From Apibacter muscae (lineage in GTDB: Bacteria > Bacteroidota > Bacteroidia > Flavobacteriales > Weeksellaceae), in assembly GCF_007845635.1 (NCBI RefSeq), contig NZ_SELG01000031.1, forward strand, positions 166,702-230,701: a stretch of DNA of 64,000 nucleotides, written 5' to 3'. This document shows positions 48,658 through 57,900 of this stretch, piece after piece. The notes under the pieces were generated by a model, which saw only the letters and a list, made by a program, of their open reading frames with translations, did no database searches and was not told the origin of the DNA. Position 1 is the first letter of the stretch; each line of letters starts with the position of its first letter. The translations under genes were made by a program, and so were the position numbers.

Positions 48658-49134
48658 TTAGAGAAATAGAGCATCCATCAATCGGTTTTGATCATTCAAA
48701 CTTTCTTCTAAAGAAATCATACTTTCAGTTCTTAATACATCTTCAATGTCATCTATTTTATAAATAACATTCTTTGCATCTTGTGGATCTTTTGCACTGA
48801 TTTTACAATAAATATTATATTTTCCTGAAATCACATTTGCAGTAGTTACATTTGGTATTAAAGCTAATTTTTCTAAAACACTTTGTGTTTTACTTGATTT
48901 AGTAAGAAGAATTCCTACATAAACAATAAACCCATACCCTAAAATTGAATAATCAATATTTAAAGAAGTTCCTCTAATCACCCCTGCATCTTCCATTTTT
49001 TTCACCCTTACATGTATAGTACCGGCAGAAACATTCATTTTTTTTGCTATTTCTGTAAATGGCATTCTTGTATTGACCGATAGAAATTTTAAGATTCTCT
49101 TGTCTGTATCATCTATATAAAAGTTTTCTTTCAT
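48658..49134 (-). CDS. Lrp/AsnC-family transcriptional regulator
   Basis: A 158-residue regulator with an N-terminal helix-turn-helix (DKRILKFLSVNTRMPFTEIA then GTIHVRVKKMEDAGVI) and a C-terminal RAM ligand-binding domain ending EESLNDQNRLM. I start at ATG 49134; a longer frame adds 16 basic residues. Lrp proteins respond to amino acids and form octamers. Its own promoter (49180-49212) is clear. Targets unknown. Confidence 0.92.
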   Translation of the reverse strand: MKENFYIDDTDKRILKFLSVNTRMPFTEIAKKMNVSAGTIHVRVKKMEDAGVIRGTSLNIDYSILGYGFIVYVGILLTKSSKTQSVLEKLALIPNVTTANVISGKYNIYCKISAKDPQDAKNVIYKIDDIEDVLRTESMISLEESLNDQNRLMDALFL

Positions 49135-49179
49135 AATGAAACGCTTTATTTTTTTTGTTATTTTTCTTATGTAATGGTA

Positions 49180-49212
49180 CAAATATATAAAATTATTCTA
49201 ACCTTTATCAAA
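49180..49212 (-). promoter_or_regulatory. Predicted lrp promoter
   Basis: On the minus strand, TTTG (49209-49212), 21 nt, then TATATTTG (49180-49187). The lrp start is 45 nt downstream. Confidence 0.6.
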
Positions 49213-49350
49213 TTATTACTATAAATTACAAGTAATTTATAAATTAATTAACAAAAGTGTCTAATTATCCCTATATTATGTCTACATCAATTTATTTTTA
49301 TATTTGTGCATAATACTTAAAACCTAAATAATTACCGCTACTGACCCATT

Positions 49351-50241
49351 GTGAAAAAAATTGGAAGAAAAATAAAATTATTTTTTGACGGTTCTACTCC
49401 TGATCAAATTAATGGCTCCTTAAAATGGAAGTATGAACTGCACGAAATTATCTTTGAATCCGATACGGTAAAAGGTAAAATTTTTGATATTATACTTTTA
49501 TTTTTTATTTCGCTTAGCACTCTTATAATAATGCTTGAAAGTGTTTCAAAAATAAACAATGAAATTGGCTTTTGGCTTTATATCTTAGATTGGTGGGTGA
49601 CTATCTCTTTTACTATTGAATATTTTCTTCGGCTTATTAGCGTTAAAAACAGATGGAAATATATGACAAGCTTTTATGGTTTAATTGATTTATTAACCAT
49701 TATACCTACTTATTTAAGCATCTTTTTTATTCAATCTCATTATTTGGCTATTATAAGAATTTTTAGACTTTTTCGAGTATTTAAGATTTTAAAATTAGCC
49801 AATTACATTGATGAGAGTAATACTATGTTAATTACTTTAAAAAATAGTAAACGGAAAATTTTTGTTTTTCTTTATTTTATTTTATTAATTACCTTAATAT
49901 TAGGCGCTTTAATGTATGTGATTGAGGGTGAAAATTTCTCTAGCATTCCGCAATCTATGTACTGGGCAATTGTAACACTTACTACTGTTGGTTATGGAGA
50001 CATTGCTCCCCACACTGTTTTAGGTAAAATTATTGCTTCGGGAATCATGATCTTAGGTTATTCAATAATTTCAGTACCTGCCGGACTTCTCTCTGTTGAA
50101 TATAGAAGAAATAAAATTTATAAACAGAACACTCAGGTTTGCAGGTATTGTATGGCTGAAAATCATGAGGTTGATGCTATATATTGTAAACGATGCGGAC
50201 ATCTTTTGAATGAAAATTTAAATACTACCGACAATCCTTAA
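49351..50241 (+). CDS. Voltage-gated-type potassium channel with C-terminal zinc ribbon
   Basis: A 296-residue channel subunit. S1-S4 precede the pore, and S4 has the charge ladder IIRIFRLFRVFKILK, every third residue basic. The selectivity filter is TLTTVGYGDIAP. The last 40 residues hold two CxxC pairs (CRYC and CKRC), a zinc-ribbon-like tail. The start is GTG 49351. It is six-helix Kv type rather than the short KcsA type. tadA follows 11 nt later. The tail may tether or regulate the channel. Confidence 0.9.
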   Translation: MKKIGRKIKLFFDGSTPDQINGSLKWKYELHEIIFESDTVKGKIFDIILLFFISLSTLIIMLESVSKINNEIGFWLYILDWWVTISFTIEYFLRLISVKNRWKYMTSFYGLIDLLTIIPTYLSIFFIQSHYLAIIRIFRLFRVFKILKLANYIDESNTMLITLKNSKRKIFVFLYFILLITLILGALMYVIEGENFSSIPQSMYWAIVTLTTVGYGDIAPHTVLGKIIASGIMILGYSIISVPAGLLSVEYRRNKIYKQNTQVCRYCMAENHEVDAIYCKRCGHLLNENLNTTDNP

Positions 50242-50252
50242 TAATTTCACTT

Positions 50253-50684
50253 ATGCTTAGCCACGAATATTTTATGAAGATTGCAATTGAACAAGCTAAA
50301 ATTGCCTTTGATAAAGGAGAAGTTCCTGTAGGAGCTGTTGTTGTATCCAATAATCTAATTTTAGCCAAAGCGCATAATCTAACAGAGTCTTTAACAGATG
50401 TAACTGCTCATGCTGAAATCCAAGCCATAACTGCGGCAAGTAGCTATTTAGGCGCTAAATACTTAACTCAATGCACTATGTATGTAACCCTAGAACCCTG
50501 CGTCATGTGTGCAGGTGCCTTGTATTGGTCACAAATAGATAAAATTGTAGTGGGTGCCTCGGATGAAAAACGAGGATTTATATCTAAAAATATTTCTTTG
50601 CATCCCAAAACAATCTATGAATTTGGTATTTTAAAAGATGAATGCTCTGAATTACTTCAGAAATTCTTTAAACTAAGAAGATGA
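50253..50684 (+). CDS. tadA: tRNA adenosine(34) deaminase
   Basis: A 143-residue deaminase converting the wobble adenosine of tRNA-Arg(ACG) to inosine. The zinc site is TAHAEIQ (H53, proton-shuttling E55) and PCVMCAGA (C83, C86). Length and the LSHEYFMKIAIEQA start match the family. Essential in most bacteria. It probably shares a transcript with the channel gene. Confidence 0.94.
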   Translation: MLSHEYFMKIAIEQAKIAFDKGEVPVGAVVVSNNLILAKAHNLTESLTDVTAHAEIQAITAASSYLGAKYLTQCTMYVTLEPCVMCAGALYWSQIDKIVVGASDEKRGFISKNISLHPKTIYEFGILKDECSELLQKFFKLRR

Positions 50685-50699
50685 ATTTATTTAATGCTT

Positions 50700-51764
50700 T
50701 TATATAAATAACTTAACAATCCAATAAACTATCATAGCAAGTATTGCACTAACAGGAATTGTTAAGATCCATGCCCATAAAAGTTTTATGGTTATCCCCC
50801 AACGTACTGCCGATACTCTTTTTACTAAACCAACTCCAATTATTGACCCGGTAATTGTATGGGTGGTACTTACTGGTATACCTAAATATTCACTTAAAAA
50901 TAATGTAATTGCACCTGAGGATTCTGCTGCTACTCCTTCTAAAGGAGTAACTTTAGTTATACGAGTCCCCATAGTTTTAACAATTTTCCATCCGCCAGAC
51001 ATGGTTCCTAATCCAATCGCTACAAAACTGGCTATGGGAACCCACCAATAATCAATGGTAAAATGTTGAAAACGTTCAGAAGTGGAAAGGTTTACATATT
51101 CTGCTGCATGAACTACATTTACTTCATAAAAAATAAAGGCTGCCCCAATAATCCCCATAACTTTTTGTGCATCGTTGCCTCCATGACCGATACTAAAGGC
51201 TGCTGAGGAAACGAGTTGTAATTTCTTAAACCATTGATCGGCCTTATAAGGATTTGCTTTCCTGCATATGTTCATGATCAGTAAAGTAATAATTGAAGAA
51301 ATAATCATCCCAATCAATGGAGCAACGAAAATAAAAAGTATGATTGGAATTACTACAGGATAATTGATAACTACATTCCCTGCTTCTGAAAAACCTCCCA
51401 CATGTGCGATTGCTGCTCCTATAAATCCACCTATTAGAGTGTGTGAGGATGATGAGGGTATTCCTGCCCACCAAGTAAATAAATTCCATGTAATTGCAGC
51501 AATTAAACCAGAGAATATCACTTCAAGAGTTATAAAATTTTCATGTACAGCTTTGGCTATGGTGTTTCCGATCTTAAATTCCCCTATGATATATAAGGAG
51601 ACAAAGTATGCTACAAAATTAAAAAATGCGGCCCATAAGACTGCTTGAAAAGGGGTTAAAACTTTAGTGGAAACAATTGTCGCAATGGAATTAGCCGCAT
51701 CGTGAAATCCATTGATATAATCAAAAATTAAGGCTAATACTACAATGGTTATTAGTAAGGTCAT
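50700..51764 (-). CDS. PiT-family inorganic phosphate transporter
   Basis: A 354-residue permease with about ten helices, coupling phosphate to a cation. It has the duplicated signature: FDYINGFHDAANSIATIVST near the start and SIGHGGNDAQKVMGII in the middle, plus SSSHTLIGG and SVSTTHTITG blocks. It follows the DUF47 gene (9 nt), the usual accessory. It gives the cell a low-affinity alternative to the Pst system at 34-38 kb. Confidence 0.92.
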   Translation of the reverse strand: MTLLITIVVLALIFDYINGFHDAANSIATIVSTKVLTPFQAVLWAAFFNFVAYFVSLYIIGEFKIGNTIAKAVHENFITLEVIFSGLIAAITWNLFTWWAGIPSSSSHTLIGGFIGAAIAHVGGFSEAGNVVINYPVVIPIILFIFVAPLIGMIISSIITLLIMNICRKANPYKADQWFKKLQLVSSAAFSIGHGGNDAQKVMGIIGAAFIFYEVNVVHAAEYVNLSTSERFQHFTIDYWWVPIASFVAIGLGTMSGGWKIVKTMGTRITKVTPLEGVAAESSGAITLFLSEYLGIPVSTTHTITGSIIGVGLVKRVSAVRWGITIKLLWAWILTIPVSAILAMIVYWIVKLFI

Positions 51765-51773
51765 TAAAAAAAA

Positions 51774-52415
51774 TTATGAGTATTTTACTAAAATGGATTC
51801 AATAATATTTGCAGATTTCTCGCACTTATCAGTTACGTCTTCTAAATATTCTAAAATGCTTTTTATTTTAATAATATCTAAAACTTCTTTATTACTTTCA
51901 AATAAAGCACTGATTTCCTTACTGAATAGATCATCTGCCATATTTTCCATTCTATTGATTTCTACGCAATGCGCGAATACTTCCTTGGGCTTTTTTAAAT
52001 CTCTCATAGCATAAATTGCTTTCTTTAATTCAAGAACACTATCATTGATAATGCTTGCAAAAGAACTATAACAAGGCATGACCGGAGATTTATATAACAA
52101 TATATATTTGGTTGATGCATAAATAAAATCTGCAATATCATCTAAAGATGAAGTTAATTGATGGATATCTTCTCTATCAAAAGGGGTTATAAAGTTTTTC
52201 CCCAATTCAATATAAATGTTGTGTGTTAATTTATCATTAGCATGCTCGTAATCTTCCATTTTTTTATAAAACCCTTCGGTAATGGCTTCTTCTGATTTTA
52301 GACCATCGACCAAATCTTTAGACATGGCTGCCAAATTATCGGCTACTTGTTCAAACAAAGAATAAAATACTTTGTCTTTGGGTTGAAATAACCTGAAAAA
52401 TGCACTAATATTCAT
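51774..52415 (-). CDS. DUF47/PhoU-like accessory protein of the PiT transporter
   Basis: A 213-residue all-helical protein of the DUF47 family, distantly PhoU-like. Typical elements are FFRLFQPKDKVFYSLFEQVA, EDYEHANDKLTHNIYIELGK and TPFDREDIHQLTSSLDDIAD. Such proteins accompany Pit genes and adjust phosphate uptake, perhaps through metal clusters. Its promoter is just upstream (52452-52480). It is the only PhoU-like gene in the window. Confidence 0.9.
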   Translation of the reverse strand: MNISAFFRLFQPKDKVFYSLFEQVADNLAAMSKDLVDGLKSEEAITEGFYKKMEDYEHANDKLTHNIYIELGKNFITPFDREDIHQLTSSLDDIADFIYASTKYILLYKSPVMPCYSSFASIINDSVLELKKAIYAMRDLKKPKEVFAHCVEINRMENMADDLFSKEISALFESNKEVLDIIKIKSILEYLEDVTDKCEKSANIIESILVKYS

Positions 52416-52451
52416 AGTTGATTTATAGATTCAATTCTCTTATATGTGTAG

Positions 52452-52480
52452 CAAATATATTGATTTTAATTGAATACAAA
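52452..52480 (-). promoter_or_regulatory. Predicted promoter of the DUF47-PiT operon
   Basis: On the minus strand, TTTG (52477-52480), 17 nt, then TATATTTG (52452-52459), 36 nt before the DUF47 start. The rest of the 311-nt gap to 52726 shows no gene. Confidence 0.55.
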
Positions 52481-52726
52481 ACACTCACAATAAGTTCCTT
52501 TCTAATAAAAAATTTCTAAAAGCTTTCAGGGATATATAACAAACAGGAAAAATTTATTTTTACGCGTTTAATTATATCTACGATTTTTTTGAATTCTTGA
52601 ATTTTTTTAGTGATTGATGATTCGTTCAATCTTAGAAATTAAATGAGTGAGATTAAATAAATATTTAAATGTTTATAAATTTTTATGAATTACATCCATC
52701 AGAATCTTTAGTAATCAAAAATATGT

Positions 52727-54073
52727 TTAAGTAAATCTTAGAAGAAATTCTGTGCCCTCATTTTCTTTAGAGTTAATTTGATACTTCACTTTATTTTTTT
52801 CCAGAATTCGCAATGCAATGGATAAACCTATTCCTTTACCAGGAATATTCTGCGCGTTTTTACCCCTAAAAAAAGGACGTATAATATTTCCCATATGTTC
52901 CTCCGGAATACCTATACCATGGTCTTTTATAGAGAGATACAATGCATTGTCCCAGTACAAAACTATTTCCACTGGATTTTCTTGCGAAAATTTTACTGCA
53001 TTTTCAATTAAATTATACAAGGCCATAAATAACTGGGTGCGGTCTATGTTAATCTGTAAATGATCTTTGAATTCAGCGTCTATCATTTTTTTCCACTTAA
53101 TTTGCTGGGATGCAGAAGGGTATTTTTCACAGACCTTACGTATGATTTCCTCAATCAATACATCTAAATGTATAACTTCAGCGATATCAGTGTTTTTTCT
53201 TAAATCTGAAACAATTAATAAAATGTCTAAAATCTCTTCCAATTGCCTGATTTCTTCAATAAGTAGATCACTAAGCTCTCTATACTCTTCGGGAGTTCTA
53301 TCTTTTAAGGAAAATACTTCTAAATTTCCTTGTATTGCTGCTAAAGGGGTTTTGAATTCGTGAGAGACATAACTTACAAAGTTTTGTTGTATTTTAAATG
53401 TATCGGAAATCCGTTGTAGCAACTGATTGAAAGTGTCGGTTAAATCGTAAATTTCATCTTTTATTTTTGAGCTTTTTAATAGAGATAAGGAGTTGGGAGA
53501 CATGTTTTTCACTTGCTTAATGGTTTCCCTAATCGGTCTATATGCTAGTCGGGATATCCATAAATTTAAAAGAATTGTTGCCAACATACCTACCACAAAG
53601 GCAGAAGTTAATATCCACCACAATGGTTTAATATAATTGGTTACTACTTCGTCTTTTTTATCTTTGGTTATAATTACAAAATCTCCTTGGTTATCTTTAT
53701 AATAAACTCCGTAACATAAAAAACCTGGTATATTAAAGGTTAATTTACCTTTGTTACGAATTTCATCTATAATTTCTACTGGAATTTGAGGGGTTTTCAA
53801 TCCAAATTCTAAATGATTATTCTTGTCATAAACTTGAAAATAAGCATTGGAAAGATTCTCGTATTGTTTTTTTATTTTTTCGTATTCTTTAAAAGAAATT
53901 TCGTCTTCTTCAAAAAAATAAAAAGCAATAATTTGTGCCGTTTTTTCTAAATTATGATAAACTGATTTTTCAATATTTTGTTTATATAAACTAAATATAA
54001 GTATTGATACAACAATAAATACAATTCCCCAAAGTGCCGAACTTAATAAGCTTAAACGGGTTTGTACTTTCAT
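52727..54073 (-). CDS. Sensor histidine kinase
   Basis: A 448-residue membrane kinase: two helices flanking a periplasmic sensor region, a HAMP-like segment, the dimerisation H-box SYVSHEFKTPLAAIQGNLEV, and the ATP domain with N-box NLIENAVKFS and G boxes DHGIGIPEEH and GKGIGLSIALRI. It overlaps the regulator gene (ATGA) and lies beside the heavy-metal RND operon, so metal stress is a likely signal. The input is inferred from neighbours only. Confidence 0.92.
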   Translation of the reverse strand: MKVQTRLSLLSSALWGIVFIVVSILIFSLYKQNIEKSVYHNLEKTAQIIAFYFFEEDEISFKEYEKIKKQYENLSNAYFQVYDKNNHLEFGLKTPQIPVEIIDEIRNKGKLTFNIPGFLCYGVYYKDNQGDFVIITKDKKDEVVTNYIKPLWWILTSAFVVGMLATILLNLWISRLAYRPIRETIKQVKNMSPNSLSLLKSSKIKDEIYDLTDTFNQLLQRISDTFKIQQNFVSYVSHEFKTPLAAIQGNLEVFSLKDRTPEEYRELSDLLIEEIRQLEEILDILLIVSDLRKNTDIAEVIHLDVLIEEIIRKVCEKYPSASQQIKWKKMIDAEFKDHLQINIDRTQLFMALYNLIENAVKFSQENPVEIVLYWDNALYLSIKDHGIGIPEEHMGNIIRPFFRGKNAQNIPGKGIGLSIALRILEKNKVKYQINSKENEGTEFLLRFT

Positions 54074-54753
54074 TGAATTGAATTTATTTTGTAACCTCTT
54101 CCTTTTACGGTTTCAATAAGTTTGGGCTTACCTTCAATATCTATTTTATTTCTAAGGTAGGATATATACACATCCACTACATTGGTGTTGGTGTCGTAAT
54201 GAGCTCCCCATACGGCACTTAAAATTTGTGTACGTGTTAATACTTTATCTTTATTTTCCATTAGAAATTTTAAGAGCTTAAATTCTTGTATGGTTAAGAT
54301 AATTTCCTCATCTCCTCTAGTAATTTTATGTGCTTCTAGATCTAAATATAAATCTGCACAACTGAGGCTGTGAGTAGGAACTTGATAGTTAAGGTTTGCT
54401 CGACGATTGAGGGCTTGAATTCTTGCTACTAATTCTTTGAAGTGAAAGGGTTTGGATAAATAATCATCCGCCCCCTTTTCTAATGCTTTAACTTTGTCAT
54501 CCGGATCGCCCAATGCACTAATGACTAACACTGGACTTTCTATTTTTTTGTATCTTAAATACTGCAAAAGTTCCAAGCCGTCCAGATCCGGCAACATAAT
54601 ATCTAAAAGAATTACGTTCCATATCTTCTCTAAAAATAGTTTTCTTGCTTGCACTCCATTCTCAGCCAAAGTTACGGCGAAACCGCATTCTTCTAAACCT
54701 TTAACCATAAATTGGCTGATCTTTTTATTATCTTCTACTAATAGCAATTCCAT
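54070..54753 (-). CDS. OmpR-family response regulator
   Basis: A 227-residue regulator. The receiver has the phospho-Asp in VILLDIMLPDLDG; the DNA-binding winged helix ends TNVVDVYISYLRNKID and TVKGRGYKIN, the OmpR type. Its stop (TGA) overlaps the kinase start. It is 43 nt downstream of the RND gene on the same strand, so it probably controls that operon (as CusR/CzcR do). Confidence 0.93.
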   Translation of the reverse strand: MELLLVEDNKKISQFMVKGLEECGFAVTLAENGVQARKLFLEKIWNVILLDIMLPDLDGLELLQYLRYKKIESPVLVISALGDPDDKVKALEKGADDYLSKPFHFKELVARIQALNRRANLNYQVPTHSLSCADLYLDLEAHKITRGDEEIILTIQEFKLLKFLMENKDKVLTRTQILSAVWGAHYDTNTNVVDVYISYLRNKIDIEGKPKLIETVKGRGYKINSIQ

Positions 54754-54795
54754 ATTTTTAATCCAGCAATTATATTTTACAGTATAGTAAATATA

Positions 54796-57700
54796 TTAAT
54801 TTTTACTTTTATCTTTTTTCCGATAGGCAAAATAAAAGACTTGAGGCAATACTGTGAATGACAATAACATACAAACAACTATTCCGCCTACAATCATTAT
54901 CGCTAATGGCTTTTGTACTTCAGACCCCATACCGTTGGACATTGCCGCAGGCAATAAGCCCATAGAACCCATTAAAGCAATCATTAACACAGGGCGAACT
55001 CTACTTTTTACAGCACTGTCTATCGCTAGTTTTAAATTATGGGTTCTCTGCATTGTGTTTTTCATTAATGCTATAAGCAATATACTATCTATAGCAGTAA
55101 TTCCAAATAAGATAATGAATCCAATTCCGGCAGAAATACCAAAAACTGTTCCAGTTGCCCATAGAGATATAAATCCTCCAATGAACGCATAAGGCATTGC
55201 ACTAGCAGCAATTAGAGTGTCTTTTAATGTATGAAAGTTCATGTAAAGTAGAAATAAAATTAACAATAATGCACATGGAACAATTATCATTAAGCGATGG
55301 GTTGCTCTCTGCTGACTTTCAAATTCTCCTGCCCATACCATTTTATTTCCATGGTCTAATTTTATTTCTTTATCTACAATTTTCTGTGCTTCTGCTATGG
55401 TTGAGCCTAAATCTCTATCCCTTACACTAAATCCTACTCCTACATAACGACTACTTCCATCTCTGTAAATAAAGGTTGGTCCTGAGACAAATTGTATATC
55501 TGCAATTTCTTTCAGTGGAACATATTTTTGATCCATGGTAGGGATTAATATCTCTCCAATTTGGTCTTCGTTTTCTCTAAATTCTTTTTGAAAACGTACA
55601 CGAACATCAAATATTCTTTCTCCTTCGTAGAAATTAGTTGCTGCTTTCCCTCCTATTGCCATTTCAACTACAGCTTGTGCATCTGCCATGGAGACTGCAT
55701 AACGTGCCATTTTAGATTCTGATAATTTGATTTGTAATTCTGGCAAACCTATACTTCTAAAAACATTGACGTCCTCTACTCCTTTAACTTTACCAATTGC
55801 ACTAGCTGTTTGATCTGCTAGCTTCTCCAGCTGTTTTAAGTCATCTCCATAAATTTTAATCACCAAGGCGCTTTTTACTCCTGCAACATATTCTTCTACA
55901 TTGTCTTGGATGGGTTGACTAAATCCAAAAATGGTTCCTGGGTAAATGTCTAAGGAATCTTTCATTTGATTGATTAATTCATCTTTTTTAATCTTCCTTT
56001 TCCATTCTTTTTCAGGTTTTAATTCTGCATGAAATTCAATATTGAAGAAACCTGTAGGATCTGTACCGTCATTGGGTCTTCCGGTTTGGGTAAGCACAAA
56101 TTTAACTTCGTCAAATTTTCTCAGCTTCTTTTTCATTTCTTTGGTAATACGAACTGATTCATCTAAATTTATACTGTTGGGCAAAGTTGCTCTTATATAA
56201 ATTGCGCCTTCATTCATACTTGGAATAAATTCTGTTCCCCAAAAACTAAAACGTACCAAACATAAAATTAATAATGCTAAAAAGCTTAGAATCGTTCCTT
56301 TCCTGTAACGAGAGGCAAATGCGTATATGCGATAGAGATTGGTTGTAAAAAATCTGCTTATTCGGTTGGTTCTTTCTTTAATGGGTTTGTTTAACAATAC
56401 TTTACACATTACCGGAACATATGTAAGGGCTAATATTAAAGACCCTAATAGTGCATAACCTAAAGTAAACGCTAAAGGGGAAAACATTTTGCCTTCTACT
56501 TTCTGGAAAGAAAATATTGGAAATAATGCAACTACTAGTATGATTTGAGCAAAAAAGATATGAGAGGCTACTCCTCCAGCACTTTTCTTAATCAATCCTC
56601 CTTTGGCTAATTTAAGAAAACGTTGATCTCCTAATTCTTCGTTCCTTTTAGCCATAGATACAAATATAATTTCTACAATTACTAAGGTTCCCTCCAATAA
56701 AAGTCCAAAATCTAAAGCTCCCATAGAAATTAAGTTTGCCGGAAGCCCTTGTATTCTTAACATTATAATTGCAAATAGGAATGACAAGGGGATTACCGTT
56801 GCAACTATAAGGGTGCTCCTCCAATTAAAGAGAAAAATAAACACGACTATAGATACTAAGATAACTCCTTCTATAAGGTTTTTCATTACGGTGTGAACCG
56901 TTGAATCTACTAGTGTTGTTCGATCAATAAATGGTTCAATTTTAACATCTTTAGGTAATATTCTTTCATTTAACTCTGTAATTTTTTCTTTAAGATGCTT
57001 AATAACCTCCCCTGGATTTTCTCCTCGCAGCATTACAACTATTCCTTGTACTACATCATCTTCATTATCCAATCCTACTTGTCCTAAACGTGGTTTAGCG
57101 GAAACACTTACTTCTGCTACTTGTTTTACTCGTACAGGTGTGCTACCTTTAACTTCAATTAGAATATTTTCTATATCCTCAATCTTATCTAACAATCCTA
57201 TTCCTCGTACTACATAAGCTTGATTCCCTTTTTGAATAACATCTCCTCCAACATTTATATTACTATTTTCAACTGCTTCATATACTTCCAACGGCGATAG
57301 TCCATAATTGGCAAGTTCAATAGGGTTTACTTTAATTTCATAAATCTTTTCTTCTCCTCCAAAGCTATTGATATCTGCAACCCCTGGCACTGATAATAAT
57401 TCTCTTTCAATTACCCATTCATTTAATGCGGCTACTTCTTTAATAGGTAAGTCGCTCTTTACTACATAGCGGTAAATTTCGCCTGTTGCACCGGAAGGTG
57501 GTTCAATGCTTGCATCTGCTCCTTCAGGCAGATCTATACCCTGCATTCGATTAGAGGCATATTGCTGTGCAAAAAAGTCATCCACTCCATCGTCAAATAA
57601 AACCGTTACTACTGATAATCCAAATAATGAGGTAGATCTTACATCTGTCTTTTTAGGTATTGTATTCATTTCCCTCATGATTGGGAGAGTAATGAATTTT

Positions 57701-57894
57701 TCAACCTCTTCTGCGCTCCTCCCTGGCCATTGGGTTATGATTCTTACCCGAGTATTAGTTACATCCGGATATGCTTCTATAGGGGTATTAAAGTAACAAA
57801 GAATTCCTCCTAGAAATAAAAGTACGGTTAAAAATAAAACTAGAATGGAATTTCGCAATGAAAAGGCTATACATTTTTCTACAAACTTGTGCAT
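54796..57894 (-). CDS. CzcA/CusA-family heavy-metal efflux RND pump
   Basis: A 1,032-residue trimeric inner-membrane proton/metal antiporter with two six-helix halves. It begins KCIAFSLRNSILVLFLTVLL, and has PGRSAEEVEKFITLPI, SMGALDFGLLLEGTLVIVE (TM4, functional Asp and Glu), and GTEFIPSMNEGAIYI. These are HME-type features. The substrate (Cu/Ag against Co/Zn/Cd) cannot be settled; I did not see the Met triad clearly. It is operonic with the adaptor (6-nt gap) and the TolC-like gene. Confidence 0.92.
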   Translation of the reverse strand: MHKFVEKCIAFSLRNSILVLFLTVLLFLGGILCYFNTPIEAYPDVTNTRVRIITQWPGRSAEEVEKFITLPIMREMNTIPKKTDVRSTSLFGLSVVTVLFDDGVDDFFAQQYASNRMQGIDLPEGADASIEPPSGATGEIYRYVVKSDLPIKEVAALNEWVIERELLSVPGVADINSFGGEEKIYEIKVNPIELANYGLSPLEVYEAVENSNINVGGDVIQKGNQAYVVRGIGLLDKIEDIENILIEVKGSTPVRVKQVAEVSVSAKPRLGQVGLDNEDDVVQGIVVMLRGENPGEVIKHLKEKITELNERILPKDVKIEPFIDRTTLVDSTVHTVMKNLIEGVILVSIVVFIFLFNWRSTLIVATVIPLSFLFAIIMLRIQGLPANLISMGALDFGLLLEGTLVIVEIIFVSMAKRNEELGDQRFLKLAKGGLIKKSAGGVASHIFFAQIILVVALFPIFSFQKVEGKMFSPLAFTLGYALLGSLILALTYVPVMCKVLLNKPIKERTNRISRFFTTNLYRIYAFASRYRKGTILSFLALLILCLVRFSFWGTEFIPSMNEGAIYIRATLPNSINLDESVRITKEMKKKLRKFDEVKFVLTQTGRPNDGTDPTGFFNIEFHAELKPEKEWKRKIKKDELINQMKDSLDIYPGTIFGFSQPIQDNVEEYVAGVKSALVIKIYGDDLKQLEKLADQTASAIGKVKGVEDVNVFRSIGLPELQIKLSESKMARYAVSMADAQAVVEMAIGGKAATNFYEGERIFDVRVRFQKEFRENEDQIGEILIPTMDQKYVPLKEIADIQFVSGPTFIYRDGSSRYVGVGFSVRDRDLGSTIAEAQKIVDKEIKLDHGNKMVWAGEFESQQRATHRLMIIVPCALLLILFLLYMNFHTLKDTLIAASAMPYAFIGGFISLWATGTVFGISAGIGFIILFGITAIDSILLIALMKNTMQRTHNLKLAIDSAVKSRVRPVLMIALMGSMGLLPAAMSNGMGSEVQKPLAIMIVGGIVVCMLLSFTVLPQVFYFAYRKKDKSKN

Positions 57895-57900
57895 AAATTC

